Shown here piece after piece: positions 53,561 through 62,534 of a stretch of DNA of 64,000 nt (position 1 is the stretch's first letter; every line of letters begins with the position of its first letter). The position numbers and the translations under genes were made by a program. The stretch is from Dysosmobacter welbionis (GTDB lineage: Bacteria; Bacillota; Clostridia; Oscillospirales; Oscillospiraceae): assembly GCF_005121165.3 (NCBI RefSeq), contig NZ_CP034413.3, positions 930,001-994,000 on the forward strand, given 5' to 3'. The notes under the pieces are model-generated. The model saw nothing but the letters and a program-made list of their open reading frames with translations. It did not search any database and was not told the origin of the DNA.

Positions 53561-54394
53561 TCACTCATTCATCAGATTTTTCAGCCGTTCCAGCTTGGCT
53601 TGTGCGGTTTCCCTGCGGAAGTTGCCGCCCGTAAAACGGACAGGGGCGCACATTTCCAGCAGCCGGTCATAGATACGGGCATAGGCGGTGTCGGTTGGGT
53701 TCTGGATTTGCTGCAAGGTCAGGTTGGTGGTGACGATCAGCGGCCTGCGGCTGCGGTATCGGCTGTCTATCACGCTGTAAACCTGTTCCAGCCCGTAGGC
53801 GGTGTCACGCTCCATGCCAAAATCATCAAGGATAAGCAGCGGATAGCGGCAAAGCCGGGAAATGTATTCGTTCCTGCCCTCGAAGCTGGCGGCAAGGTCA
53901 TTGAGGATAGCGGCAAAGTTCGTCATGCGGACAGGGATTTTCTGCTCCATCAGGGCGTTTGCGATACAGCCCGCAAGGTAGCTTTTGCCGGTTCCCACAC
54001 CGCCCCAAAAGAGATAACCGATGTTCTCGGCCTGCATGGTGTCCCAATGCTCCGCATAGAACCGGGCAACGGCGGTCTGGGGGTTCCTGCCGTTGTCGTT
54101 TTCAAAAGTCCAGTCCCGCATGGCGGTATCGGAAAATCCCCGGCGTTTCAAGTCCTCTACGGTGTCAAGGTGTCTGCGCTGCTGTTCGGCGGCTTCACGC
54201 TCAATCCGCTGCGCCCTCTGGCAGTCGCACTCTGCCGGGTGGCGGTCAAGCCCGAAAAGCGTCTTGCCCTCTGGGAAATAGGCTTCTTTGGGCTTGCGGC
54301 ATTTTCCGCAGTACAGCAAACCGTCCTCGCCTGTGTAGTCGCCGCTGTCCGGCTCGGTATCCGGCAGCAGATTGATATTCTCGATTTTGTTCAT
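53561..54394 (-). CDS. DnaC/IstB-like ATP-binding protein
   Basis: A 277-residue AAA+ protein resembling the helicase loader DnaC. An N-terminal zinc-finger-like segment (LLYCGKCRKPKEAY, then CDCQRA) precedes the ATPase: Walker A in FWGGVGTGKSYLAG (~155), Walker B in PLLILDDFGMER (~200), and sensor motifs TNLTLQQIQN and YDRLLEMC. Its start overlaps the RepA stop by 4 bases (ATGA). Together they form a replication-initiation pair, as in many mobilizable elements. Confidence 0.9.
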   Translation of the reverse strand: MNKIENINLLPDTEPDSGDYTGEDGLLYCGKCRKPKEAYFPEGKTLFGLDRHPAECDCQRAQRIEREAAEQQRRHLDTVEDLKRRGFSDTAMRDWTFENDNGRNPQTAVARFYAEHWDTMQAENIGYLFWGGVGTGKSYLAGCIANALMEQKIPVRMTNFAAILNDLAASFEGRNEYISRLCRYPLLILDDFGMERDTAYGLEQVYSVIDSRYRSRRPLIVTTNLTLQQIQNPTDTAYARIYDRLLEMCAPVRFTGGNFRRETAQAKLERLKNLMNE

Positions 54395-55152
54395 AAACTT
54401 TCTCCCTCCTTGCAGGTGTAGTCCGGGACACCCTGTTTCGGGGCGTCCTTTTTGTCATTCTCTGCCCATATCCGCAGGGCGGCGGCATAGTTCTGGTAGG
54501 TTCTCCCGTTGGCGGCAAGGTAGCGGCTCATTTCCTCAATGAGCCGTTCCAGTCTGTCCGGGAACTCGGCTTTCAGTTCTGCATACTCGGCTTCGGTCAG
54601 AAAAACATTCTCATATCTGCCAAACGGTTTGTGCGGCTCTCCACTCACTCCCATTGTTTGGTTTTCTATCAGGTTGTTTATAGTAAGGTTGTTAGGGGTC
54701 GGTTTTCCGACCGTCATAAGGTCGCTTTTCCGACCATCAGTAGGTCGGTTTTCCGCACTTATGAGGGTCGCTTTTCCGACTGTCATAGGGTCGGAAATCC
54801 GAACTAATGGCGGCAGCTTCACATACAGGCGGTTGGCTGCGGAAAATCCCGCCCGTTTCCGTTCCAGAAGTCCGGCTGCGTCCAGTTCGTTCAAGGCGGC
54901 TTTGATGGCGGTCTGCCCCTTATCCAGCATTTCGGCAATCTCCGCTATGGGATAGACAATGAATGTCCTGCCCTGATCGTCCTGCCAGCCGTTCCGCTGT
55001 GACAGGGTGGTGCGGTCTAACAGCAGCGCATAGAGCAGCTTGGCGGTCTGGGAAATGTCCATTTTCAGCAGGAACCGGGGATATGGCAGGTAGGGCGGCA
55101 AGCCTGTGTCCAGCCCTACATAAATGGTTTCCTGCGTGTTGTCCGGCTTCAT
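54391..55152 (-). CDS. Replication initiator (RepA-like)
   Basis: A 253-residue protein with the RepA N-terminal layout: LPPYLPYPRFLLKMDISQTA, LLYALLLDRTTLSQRN and a winged-helix region (IAEIAEMLDKGQTAIKAALN, LDAAGLLERKRAG). A variable middle contains two copies of a DLMTVGK-like phrase. The C-terminus has VFLTEAEYAELKAEFPDRLE. The start at 55152 overlaps the stop of the preceding small gene. Repeats upstream at 55378-55584 are candidate binding sites. It may allow the excised circle to replicate. Confidence 0.85.
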   Translation of the reverse strand: MKPDNTQETIYVGLDTGLPPYLPYPRFLLKMDISQTAKLLYALLLDRTTLSQRNGWQDDQGRTFIVYPIAEIAEMLDKGQTAIKAALNELDAAGLLERKRAGFSAANRLYVKLPPLVRISDPMTVGKATLISAENRPTDGRKSDLMTVGKPTPNNLTINNLIENQTMGVSGEPHKPFGRYENVFLTEAEYAELKAEFPDRLERLIEEMSRYLAANGRTYQNYAAALRIWAENDKKDAPKQGVPDYTCKEGESL

Positions 55153-55319
55153 GGCTTCGCCCGCTTGGAGCGAAACGGCGGGCACTCGATGATCATAGCC
55201 CGGAAACTCTGCTTGCAGGTGCGGCGGCACTTGCGGCAAAGAGGATTGTAGGTGATACGGTTGCGCTCATTGAGGAAGAACGCCCATTCTTCCTTGCGCT
55301 TCTTGCTCATTCTCGGCAT
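55149..55319 (-). CDS. Small cysteine/lysine-rich protein
   Basis: A 56-residue frame starting MPRMSKKRKEEWAFFLNER, with YNPLCRKCRRTCKQSF and a basic end. AGGAG lies just before the ATG at 55319, and its stop overlaps the repA start. The CxxCxxxC pattern suggests a small zinc-ribbon. It is shorter than usual ORF cut-offs but has all signs of translation. Function unknown. Confidence 0.7.
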   Translation of the reverse strand: MPRMSKKRKEEWAFFLNERNRITYNPLCRKCRRTCKQSFRAMIIECPPFRSKRAKP

Positions 55320-55377
55320 GGCGGCTCCTTTCTGCCGTTTCTATCGATGTAACCGGATAGGCGGCGTTTGGTGTATG

Positions 55378-55584
55378 ATTTCGGTGTCATTTTCGGGGAT
55401 TTTCCTCTCTGTATGCCCCTTGAAAAAGGCAGGTGGTATTGCGGATAGGGTCAGATATAGGGAACGCTTTTGTGCGGTTTCGGTATCATTTCGGGGTGGA
55501 GTTCAGTGGTCAATTTCCCATAGCAAAGGGGTGTCCAAAATGGAACCCCCTTTCCGGGTAGGGGTGGAACAAAACGGAACACCC
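55378..55584. repeat. Iteron-like repeats, candidate replication origin
   Basis: Two direct copies of TTTCGGTRTCATTT(T)CGGGG lie at 55379-55398 and 55478-55496, and two related inverted units at 55528-55550 and 55561-55584 share GGGGTG, a central AAAA(T/C)GGAAC and CCC. They lie between the relaxase and the RepA gene, where an initiator would bind. Confidence 0.5.
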
Positions 55585-57198
55585 TTACCGCTCCCAATCC
55601 CGACGCACCTCTTTTGTCCGTTCCTGCCGGAGCATGGCGGCAAGGTTGGATTTGACCTTTTGCAGCTCGGCGGCTCTGGCTTTCTGCTCCCGGTACTCGG
55701 TGTAAATCCCGTTTTTCTCGGAAATCAGGGCTTCATTTTCCGCTTGCAGCTTGGAAACGGCGGGCAGCTTCTTTAAGCCCTGTTGCCGAAAATACCGCAC
55801 CGCCGCTTCATACAGCGTCAGGTCTGCATGAAACGCTTCCCGGTATCGTTCCGGCTTCTTGGCAGTTTTCAGCCCGTCATGGGCGGGCTTGGTTCTGCGG
55901 TAAACGCTGATCTGGTGCATGAGTTCCTTGTTGGCGGTGATTCTGGATTCCAGTTCTTTCAGCTTTTCTCCGGCGGCGTGCTGCCCGGAAATGGCGGCTT
56001 CCAAAGCTGTGTCCACTTCTTCGGGGCTGGCAAAACCATGCTCGGAAAGGAAATTCATGGTCTTTGCCATCTGTTTGAGGTTAAAGGTTTTTGCCCAACG
56101 CTCATAACCGATACCTTTTCCCTCGGCTCGCTTGGCGGCTATATCTACAAGCCGCTGCGGGCTGTCAGGGTTCGGGGTGATTTGGGCGGGTTTTGTCCGC
56201 TGTATGCCCTTAGTAAGCTGCGGCTGGTGTTCCTGTCTGTCCTGCATCTTTGCGGCTGCTCTATGGGCGTTCTGCTGGAAAACAGCAAGGACAGCGGCCT
56301 TGTCGAAGTCCGTCCCCAGCTTCCGGGCGGTGATGGGCTTTGTTCTGTCCGGCGTGAGATAGGACAGCCGCCCCCGGCTCTCCTTAACGGTCACGCCCTC
56401 CCGCAACAGGAGAGCGGAAAACTCGTCAAAGCTGGCGGCGGTGGCAAGGGCTTGGCGTATGGTCTGCCGCAAACGGCCTTTGTCGGTTTCAAACTTGGTC
56501 TGTCGGGGTGCGATACCCTCGGCAAGCAGCACAGCGTTTTCCTTGTCCAGCTTGGCTTGCCCCTTGCGCTTCGCCCAGTATTCACGCTCGGTCACTTTGT
56601 TTCGGCTGCCGTTCAAGAGGTCGATCTGGTAAAGCCCCTCCCGGTGGCACATCTCCATGACTTCGCTGCGGAAATACCGCATGGCGGCTGCGGTACAGCG
56701 GTGCTTGTTCCCGGCTCTGGTGTCGCTTGCCCTGTCCATGTAGGGCTTGCGCTCCACCTCGGCAATCCGCAGACTGTTGATGACAATATGCACATGGATA
56801 TTGCCGCTATGGTTGTGCCCGTCCGGGTGGGTACAGACAAGGGCTTGGTGTCCGGGAAAATGCTCTTTGCAGTAGGCCAGCCCCAACGCCTGCGCCCGGT
56901 CTACGGTCAGGCCATTGTCGGCTGCGTCCCGTGGGTCAAAGCTGATGATATAGTGGTGGCTCTTGATGTCCTCCCGTTTGCTGTTCTTGCCGTACCGCAG
57001 ATTTGCCCGGATACATGACAGGGCAAAATCTTCCTCCCCGCAGTTCAGCGTGTCCAGCCGGTAGTCCTGCCGGGGAATGAGCCGCCCGGCTTCATCAAGG
57101 GTGGGTTTCATGGTAAACTCGTCATGCTCAAAGGTGAGATAGGCTTCGGCGGCTCCGTAGTCGGCATTTTTAGAGCTGATATGCTTGATCGTTGCCAT
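55585..57198 (-). CDS. Relaxase of the tet(W) element (MobA/MobL-type)
   Basis: A 537-residue relaxase. It has a YLTFEHDEF segment near the N-terminus, the region SHHYIISFDPRDAADNG, and the metal-binding histidines in CTHPDGHNHSGNIHVHIVIN (~residues 127-146). The C-terminal part is helical (FNLKQMAKTMNFLSEHG, then a coiled coil to the end). A similar FNLKQMAQTV phrase occurs in the ICE relaxase, so the C-termini are related. The start at 57198 follows AGGTGAAG; it overlaps MobC by 29 bases. It gives the element its own nickase. Confidence 0.9.
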   Translation of the reverse strand: MATIKHISSKNADYGAAEAYLTFEHDEFTMKPTLDEAGRLIPRQDYRLDTLNCGEEDFALSCIRANLRYGKNSKREDIKSHHYIISFDPRDAADNGLTVDRAQALGLAYCKEHFPGHQALVCTHPDGHNHSGNIHVHIVINSLRIAEVERKPYMDRASDTRAGNKHRCTAAAMRYFRSEVMEMCHREGLYQIDLLNGSRNKVTEREYWAKRKGQAKLDKENAVLLAEGIAPRQTKFETDKGRLRQTIRQALATAASFDEFSALLLREGVTVKESRGRLSYLTPDRTKPITARKLGTDFDKAAVLAVFQQNAHRAAAKMQDRQEHQPQLTKGIQRTKPAQITPNPDSPQRLVDIAAKRAEGKGIGYERWAKTFNLKQMAKTMNFLSEHGFASPEEVDTALEAAISGQHAAGEKLKELESRITANKELMHQISVYRRTKPAHDGLKTAKKPERYREAFHADLTLYEAAVRYFRQQGLKKLPAVSKLQAENEALISEKNGIYTEYREQKARAAELQKVKSNLAAMLRQERTKEVRRDWER

Positions 57199-57571
57199 AG
57201 GCTTCACCTATCACTTTCAGCACCTCGAATTTGAGGGCGGCAAGGTCGGAAACAGCGGCTCTCACCTCACTGGACAGGGCGTTGTAGGGTGCGCCGTATT
57301 CGTTGAGATACCGGGCGATCTGGTTCAGGTTGCTGCCGATTTTCCCGTACTGCGCCACAAGGGAAGATATGGCGGTGAGCATTTCTTCGCTGTGGGCAGT
57401 CACCCGGATAACAGGAGAAATCCGGCTGTAAAAAACGGCTTGCCGGATATACTCGGACTGGCTCATGGAGAGGGCGGCGCATTTGTCCTCAAAGGCTCTG
57501 CGCTCGTCCTCGGTCAGACGGGTCTTGACAACACATTTCCGCTTGGGGGTGTTGTAGGTTTTGTGTGGCAT
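57170..57571 (-). CDS. mobC: MobC relaxosome protein (tet(W) element)
   Basis: A 133-residue accessory protein. An N-terminal ribbon-helix-helix-like region (VVKTRLTEDERRAFEDKCAA, MSQSEYIRQAVFY) precedes the family helix (VAQYGKIGSNLNQIARYLNE). It overlaps the relaxase gene and has AAAGGAG before the start. The noncoding region just upstream holds an oriT-like structure it could bind. Confidence 0.88.
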   Translation of the reverse strand: MPHKTYNTPKRKCVVKTRLTEDERRAFEDKCAALSMSQSEYIRQAVFYSRISPVIRVTAHSEEMLTAISSLVAQYGKIGSNLNQIARYLNEYGAPYNALSSEVRAAVSDLAALKFEVLKVIGEAYGNDQAYQL

Positions 57572-57669
57572 GGTGGCTCAACTCCTTTCAAACTGCAACG
57601 GACAATTTTTATCTAAAACACAAGTATTGGGGCAAGTTTTTTCAGCGGCGCAAGCCGCAAAAGGCGGGT

Positions 57670-57749
57670 TTGGGGTGGCAACCCCAACAAGTATCTGACC
57701 GGGGGACAAATGAGCGAAAAGCGAAATTTGGTACACTGGTCGATACTTG
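57670..57749. other. Candidate oriT of the tet(W) element
   Basis: A hairpin with 7-base arms TTGGGGT/ACCCCAA (57670-57687) is followed by a wider inverted pair CAAGTATC (57688-57695) and GATACTTG (57742-57749). It sits directly upstream of mobC and the relaxase in a ~550-base gap (57572-58121) with no coding frame I trust, the usual place for oriT. The nick site is not identified. Confidence 0.5.
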
Positions 57750-58046
57750 CTCTCCGTGACTGCAAACTTTCTCTCACTTCCGTCCGCCACTTTTTTGGAA
57801 AACTGCAACCACAAAAGTTTGTTTCTCTTTTTCTGCTACTACTAATCCTGTAAAGGGCATTCCTGCCCGCTTTCGCTAAAATGACACCGGACGCAGTGGT
57901 TTCTACCCGGTGTTGGAGAAATCCTTTCTCTTTGCCCTCTACTACGGGTAAATGCTCCAAATGCCAAACACCAGGGCAGAAAAATTCCCTCCTCGCTTAC
58001 TACTACAACCGGCAGGGGGCAAAATGGCCGGGAGCGGAGCCGGACA

Positions 58047-58086
58047 ACAAAAAAAGCAGTAAATCTTTTTCAAGACTTACTGCTTT
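58047..58086 (-). terminator. Terminator of the HTH/sigma unit
   Basis: A near-perfect 15-base stem (AAAGCAGTAA and TTACTGCTTT outside, TCTT/AAGA inside); on the minus strand it is followed by seven T residues. It lies about 35 bases after the HTH gene. Confidence 0.85.
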
Positions 58087-58121
58087 CGCTGGCCGCGTCG
58101 GTGGCGGCTGGTATTCAGTTT

Positions 58122-58334
58122 TTATGACTTGTCCGGTGGTTCGTCAAGCCGGAACTTGAATTGACAGTCAATTAACCGCTGCTTTACATAGTCCTCCACC
58201 TCGGCGTTGACCTGCCCGTTCACTTTTGAGAAATAGCGGATATATCCGGCGTAGTGGAGCAGGACAGCGTTCACGGCTTCTGGGTCGCCCTCACGGGCTT
58301 TGAGGATTGTTTCATAGGGGAGAAGTCTACTCAT
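58122..58334 (-). CDS. Helix-turn-helix conjugative-element protein (Tn916 Orf8-like)
   Basis: A 70-residue protein with YETILKAREGDPEAVNAVLLH, YIRYFSKVNGQVNAEVEDYV and KQRLIDCQFKFRL, the pattern of the small helix-turn-helix proteins downstream of Orf7-type sigma factors in Tn916 relatives. It overlaps the sigma-like gene by 8 bases and ends before a strong terminator. It is thought to modulate that factor; not shown here. Confidence 0.82.
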   Translation of the reverse strand: MSRLLPYETILKAREGDPEAVNAVLLHYAGYIRYFSKVNGQVNAEVEDYVKQRLIDCQFKFRLDEPPDKS

Positions 58335-58749
58335 ACCGGCTCACCCCCATTTCTTCGCGTAGCCGCTGCAAGGCAAGCTGGATATGCCGCCCCGCTGTGC
58401 TGCGTGACCGGCCAATACACGCGCCGATCACGCGCTGCGGCTGGCGCAGAAAGTAATAGCGCAGGATTTCTTCCCGCGTCTGCTCCGGCAAAACAGAGAT
58501 CGCGTCGGCAAGGGCGGCGTTGCAGAGCAGGACGGTCTGACCGCAGACGGTAAATGGGTATTCCTCGTCCGGCTCCGACGCGGCAAACTGGACAAACTTC
58601 TCGTTCATCAGATAGTCAAGGGAAACTTGCCGTTCCCATTGCCGTTTAAGCTTCAAAATCTTGTCCAAGGCGGCACAGCGGATAACAGTCTTGCAAAAGG
58701 CGTTGTACCTGCGCTGGATATATTCTTGATAGGCTATCTGGTCGGTCAT
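58327..58749 (-). CDS. Sigma-70-like factor (Tn916 Orf7-type)
   Basis: A 140-residue protein with a C-terminal sigma region 4-like helix-turn-helix: ISVLPEQTREEILRYYFLRQ, QRVIGACIGRSRSTAGRHIQ, LALQRLREEMG. In Tn916 the equivalent gene raises excision and transfer when tetracycline induces read-through from tet(M). Here it lies downstream of tet(W) and the methyltransferase on the same strand, so the same read-through logic could apply. AAGGGG precedes the start at 58749. Confidence 0.85.
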   Translation of the reverse strand: MTDQIAYQEYIQRRYNAFCKTVIRCAALDKILKLKRQWERQVSLDYLMNEKFVQFAASEPDEEYPFTVCGQTVLLCNAALADAISVLPEQTREEILRYYFLRQPQRVIGACIGRSRSTAGRHIQLALQRLREEMGVSRYE

Positions 58750-58920
58750 GGAAATTCCCCTTTCTGAATAATAGTGCGGGGCGGTGGCACTTCTTGCTGT
58801 CGCCCCTTGATTGCCTACCAGCAAAGGCGGGCGGGGCTGTCAACGGCTGCGCATATGCGCCGTTCATCTTGACCGTTGACTGGCTCGGCTGGGTTTGCTA
58901 TTTACCCGACAAACTTGAAT

Positions 58921-59688
58921 TTATTTTAAGCTATCACGTTTTACCTTCTTAAGCCTTACTATCATTACCATAGGAATTTCTTTGTTGGTTTTAAAACATT
59001 CTTCATAAAATCCATCAATGACAAATCCAGCTCTAAAACAAAGGTTAAAAATATCTTGTATGGAACGATGATAATAAATCTGCTCTTTCGGTTGCCCTTC
59101 AATCGCTATATCATAGTAACTGTGCGGTGTCATATATTTTTCAGTCAACGTGACAAAACAAGGGTGTTGCGTTGCAAAGACAAAAATTCCGCTTTCCTGC
59201 AACAGTTCATAAACAGCCATAAGAAGTGGTTCAATATCCGTAATATCCATAATTGCCATATTAGAAACTGCTTTCGTAAAGGCTCGATTTCTTTTTAATT
59301 CTAATATACTTTTTCTATCGGTCGCATCCGCCACACAAAATTCAATTTGTTTTGCATATTGTGATTGCCGTCTTTTAGCCAATTCTATCATTTTTTTGCT
59401 GTAATCAAAAGCGACAACCGAAGCGCCTCTTTGTGCAAGATACGAAGAATAATTTCCATTGCCACACGCAATATCCAAAATGTAATCCGCAGGATTAGGA
59501 GATAGAAGTTCCGTTACTTTGGGACGCACTACCTCTCTGTGAAATTCATTAGATTCGTCACCCATTGCATTATCCCAAAATTGTGCGTTCTCCTCCCAGA
59601 TTTTTTTACTTTCCTCTGTTCCCATGTTCTCTCCCACTCCCCAAATTTGCTTTTTTGCTTCCATTAAATCTTCCTTACTATATTCCAT
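58921..59688 (-). CDS. Class I SAM-dependent methyltransferase
   Basis: A 255-residue methyltransferase. The SAM-binding motif I is YILDIACGNGNYSSYLAQRG (~65-85), followed by VVAFDYSKKMIELAKRR (motif II) and VSNMAIMDITDIEPLL. The C-terminal part gives no clear substrate. GGAGGGT lies before the start at 59688. It follows tet(W) on the same strand after a 50-base gap and is AT-rich compared with the mobilization genes. It may have come with tet(W); its role is unknown. Confidence 0.87.
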   Translation of the reverse strand: MEYSKEDLMEAKKQIWGVGENMGTEESKKIWEENAQFWDNAMGDESNEFHREVVRPKVTELLSPNPADYILDIACGNGNYSSYLAQRGASVVAFDYSKKMIELAKRRQSQYAKQIEFCVADATDRKSILELKRNRAFTKAVSNMAIMDITDIEPLLMAVYELLQESGIFVFATQHPCFVTLTEKYMTPHSYYDIAIEGQPKEQIYYHRSIQDIFNLCFRAGFVIDGFYEECFKTNKEIPMVMIVRLKKVKRDSLK

Positions 59689-59738
59689 TGTTACCCTCCA
59701 TAACTTCTGATTGTTGCCGTCTTGACGATTATGTATCT

Positions 59739-61658
59739 TTACATTACCTTCTGAAACATATGGCGCACCTTGTCCAGGCGGCTGTTTGGACGGCGGGGCT
59801 GGATGACCGGCTGACCGACAGCGGCCTGATATCCTTTCAGCTCTGTAAGGCATACGCTCCGCCCGTTGGTGTAAAAGGCCAGATCAGTACGGTATGCCTG
59901 TATACAGCGGGCGGGAATCTCGCCAGTAAAGACAACTTCATCCTTTTTTACCTGGGCCGTTTCGATGGTGGCACAGTATTTCGGTGCATCATGATAAGCC
60001 CTGGAAAGGTATTCCTGGGGCGCATAGAGGATGAAGGAGAGATAAGGTTCCAGCAGCTGCGTCCCCGATTCCTTCAATGCCTGTTCCAATACAATCGGGG
60101 CCAATGAGCGGAAGTCCGCCGGCGTGCTGACCGGACTGTAATAAAGCCCGTATTCAAAGCAAATCTTACAGTCCGTTACGTTCCAGCCGAACAAGCCCTG
60201 CTCCAGCCCGTAACGGATACCATCCCTGACAGCGTTTTGAAAACTCTGGTTCAAGTATCCCAGCGAAACCCGGCTCTCGTATTGTACACCGGAGCCAAGC
60301 GAGAGTGGTGTAACAGACAGTCCTATGGATGCCCAAAACGGGTTGGGCGGCACCTCGATATGGATGGTGTGGCTGGCTGCTTTGAGCGGCCGCTCCATAT
60401 AAATGACGGAGGGTTCCTTTACCACTGTTTCAAGCTTGTATTTTTCCGACAGCAAAGCGGAAACAACCTCCAACTGCACCCGGCCCAAAAAAGAAAGAAT
60501 GATCTCATGGGTGATGGAATCCACTTCGCAACGCAAAAGCGGGTCAGTATCCGCAAGTTGCGTAAGAGCGTCCAGCAGCCGTTCTCTTTGCGCTGCCGTT
60601 TTCGGCGCAATCGTCGTCCGCAGCATGGGGAGGGGGTCCTCGCGCCACCTTTTACGAGGGAGCCGGGTTTGGTCCCCTAATACATCGTTTAACCTCACGC
60701 TGTCGCTGGGAAGGATAACAATTTCACCCTGATAAGCGGTGTCTGTCCGAACAATTTCCCCTTTGGATGGAATACGCATCTCTGTGATTTTCAGCTTTTC
60801 TCTCCCGGCCAGGGCCACCGTATCCCGCAGGCGCAGCGTTCCGCTGTATAACCGTAGATAGACACGCCGCTGGCCGCAATCGGTGTACTCAACCTTGAAA
60901 ACGCTGCCGCATAGGGCGGCGCCCCCCTGTTCCCCCATCGGTTGGAACAGCCCTGTCACCGCATCCATCAACGGTTGAATGCCAAGGCCATTTTTGGCGC
61001 TGCCATGATAGACTGGGAACAGGGAGGCGTCTTGAACCCGCTGCTGTTCCTCCCGCGCAAGTTTTTCCCGGCTGATTGGTTCTCCTGCGATATACTTTTC
61101 CAATAATTCATCGTTATTTTCGATGACCGCATCCCATGCTTCTATGTCGGTATTTTCCTCCAGGACTATTTCCGGGGACAGCGACACCGTCTGCTTGATG
61201 ATAATATCGGCGGAGAGCTTATCCCGAACAGACTGAACCACGCTCTGCAAATCAACGCCAGCCTGGTCGATCTTGTTGATAAAGATAACGGTGGGAATGT
61301 TCATTTTCCGCAGGGCATGGAACAGAATACGGGTCTGGGCCTGCACGCCATCTTTAGCGGAGATCACCAAGATGGCCCCATCTAAAACAGCCAAAGAGCG
61401 GTACACCTCCGCCAAAAAATCCATGTGGCCGGGCGTATCCACAATGTTAACTTTACATCTGTGCCACTGGAAGGAAGTGACTGCCGCTTGAATGGTAATC
61501 CCACGCTGCCGCTCCAAAAACATGGTGTCCGTCCTCGTTGTCCCTTTTTCGACGCTCCCCGGTTCTGAAATGGCTCCGCTGGCATATAGCAGGCTCTCCG
61601 TCAAGGTCGTCTTTCCAGCGTCTACATGGGCAAGAATTCCAATATTGATTATTTTCAT
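59739..61658 (-). CDS. tet(W): Tetracycline resistance ribosomal protection protein Tet(W)
   Basis: An EF-G-like GTPase that displaces tetracycline from the 30S A site. The 639-residue length and sequence match Tet(W) as I recall it. The GTP-binding motifs are [28 protein letters not shown] and [10 protein letters not shown]; domain IV-V sequence follows to the [18 protein letters not shown] end. GGAGG precedes the ATG at 61658. A leader peptide and terminator upstream indicate antibiotic-induced attenuation, as for tet(M). The gene is intact. Confidence 0.96.
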   Translation of the reverse strand: MKIINIGILAHVDAGKTTLTESLLYASGAISEPGSVEKGTTRTDTMFLERQRGITIQAAVTSFQWHRCKVNIVDTPGHMDFLAEVYRSLAVLDGAILVISAKDGVQAQTRILFHALRKMNIPTVIFINKIDQAGVDLQSVVQSVRDKLSADIIIKQTVSLSPEIVLEENTDIEAWDAVIENNDELLEKYIAGEPISREKLAREEQQRVQDASLFPVYHGSAKNGLGIQPLMDAVTGLFQPMGEQGGAALCGSVFKVEYTDCGQRRVYLRLYSGTLRLRDTVALAGREKLKITEMRIPSKGEIVRTDTAYQGEIVILPSDSVRLNDVLGDQTRLPRKRWREDPLPMLRTTIAPKTAAQRERLLDALTQLADTDPLLRCEVDSITHEIILSFLGRVQLEVVSALLSEKYKLETVVKEPSVIYMERPLKAASHTIHIEVPPNPFWASIGLSVTPLSLGSGVQYESRVSLGYLNQSFQNAVRDGIRYGLEQGLFGWNVTDCKICFEYGLYYSPVSTPADFRSLAPIVLEQALKESGTQLLEPYLSFILYAPQEYLSRAYHDAPKYCATIETAQVKKDEVVFTGEIPARCIQAYRTDLAFYTNGRSVCLTELKGYQAAVGQPVIQPRRPNSRLDKVRHMFQKVM

Positions 61659-61691
61659 GTGATTGTCCTCCCTTTACAGCCCCAAAGGGCA

Positions 61692-61741
61692 TAAAAATCC
61701 CCAGCAGTAAAATACTTTTACCACTGGGGATTATAAGTTGC
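61692..61741 (-). terminator. tet(W) attenuator terminator
   Basis: Stem ATCCCCAG/CTGGGGAT with inner TAAAA/TTTTA pairing, followed on the minus strand by TTTTTATG. It lies between the leader peptide and tet(W). Confidence 0.85.
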
Positions 61742-61841
61742 GGACATACACATATACAGCATACACCTGTTTGTGATTGCTGTTTTTGGGGATATGTCAA
61801 AATTGATAAGGCAAAAGTATTCTTAAATTGGGTACAAAAAA

Positions 61842-61868
61842 CTAAGCCCCTACAAAAGGAGCTATCAT
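61842..61868 (-). CDS. tet(W) leader peptide MIAPFVGA
   Basis: An 8-residue peptide, MIAPFVGA, with TAG stop. A TATAAT box (61891-61896 on the minus strand) lies just upstream. The long region from its stop to the terminator allows alternative folding, and TTAAGAATAC-like segments before and after it are complementary, as in tet(M)-type attenuation. Confidence 0.65.
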   Translation of the reverse strand: MIAPFVGA

Positions 61869-62019
61869 AATCCTTTGTTCCCACTATTTGATTATAGTTT
61901 TATTTAAGAATACCTTGCCGCATATTTTTTACTCCTTTTCTGGATTAAATCATTGTATCACATCAGTTTTAGGAAAGCAAGTACCTAAAAGAAATTTTTC
62001 TTCCCCTTATATGTAACAA

Positions 62020-62120
62020 TCATACCGGCTTCCTAGCGTTCAGAATGTTTTCTGCTGTCTGCTGTGGTGTTTGGTTGGAATTGTCCAACCAAAAGCCGAT
62101 CCGTGGTGTTGTCTGCATTT
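62020..62120 (-). pseudogene. Remnant of a kinase/ATPase-like gene
   Basis: The minus-strand frame ends in TPRIGFWLDNSNQTPQQTAE followed by NILNARKPV, which looks like the last part of a P-loop kinase/AAA-type protein. No start or P-loop is present, and the sequence before it (62121-62317) does not look like protein. It lies near the element end. The attribution is by pattern only. Confidence 0.4.
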
Positions 62121-62317
62121 TACTAAATACAAATTCAATGTATACAGAAAGATATAAGGAGTGGGAGGGATTCCGCCGTAGTTGGCATTGTAGGAAAATC
62201 CAAAAGTTTAGATTTTCCCACAATGCTTATCTTTTGGTCTTTGGTTCGGAATAGTGTAGTGCTGGCGGTCTATCTCTTGTTTTCGGTTGCTTGCTTCCTT
62301 ACCGTACATGAGCATTG

Positions 62318-62439
62318 GCGCCGGGATTGTCATTACCATAACCTTCCAGCAGATTGATCGCACCCCAAATGCCGAGGCCAGCGCCCAGCGCCACAACGAG
62401 GGTCTGAAGAACACCAACAGCAGAATTAAAGAAAGCCAT
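62318..62439 (-). pseudogene. maff2: Maff2 gene, 5' fragment
   Basis: Starts MAFFNSAVGVLQTLVVALGA with GGAGG 8 bases before the ATG at 62439, and continues GLGIWGAINLLEGYGNDNPG before it is interrupted. Maff2 is a small hydrophobic channel protein. The rest is at 50844-50939. In its place the frame now reads into the tet(W) element. Confidence 0.92.
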
Positions 62440-62534
62440 AAATAGTACCTCCGAAAAATATGTTTTTTAGATTTTGGAGGGTACATTTCTCCCACGAAGT
62501 TTCATCGAGTCGTTGTCAAATTAGACTGCCGCCG

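Noticed and set aside
61453-61884. 143-codon minus-strand frame at the tet(W) start
   Set aside because: It spans the tet(W) leader and attenuator and overlaps tet(W) in the wrong frame.
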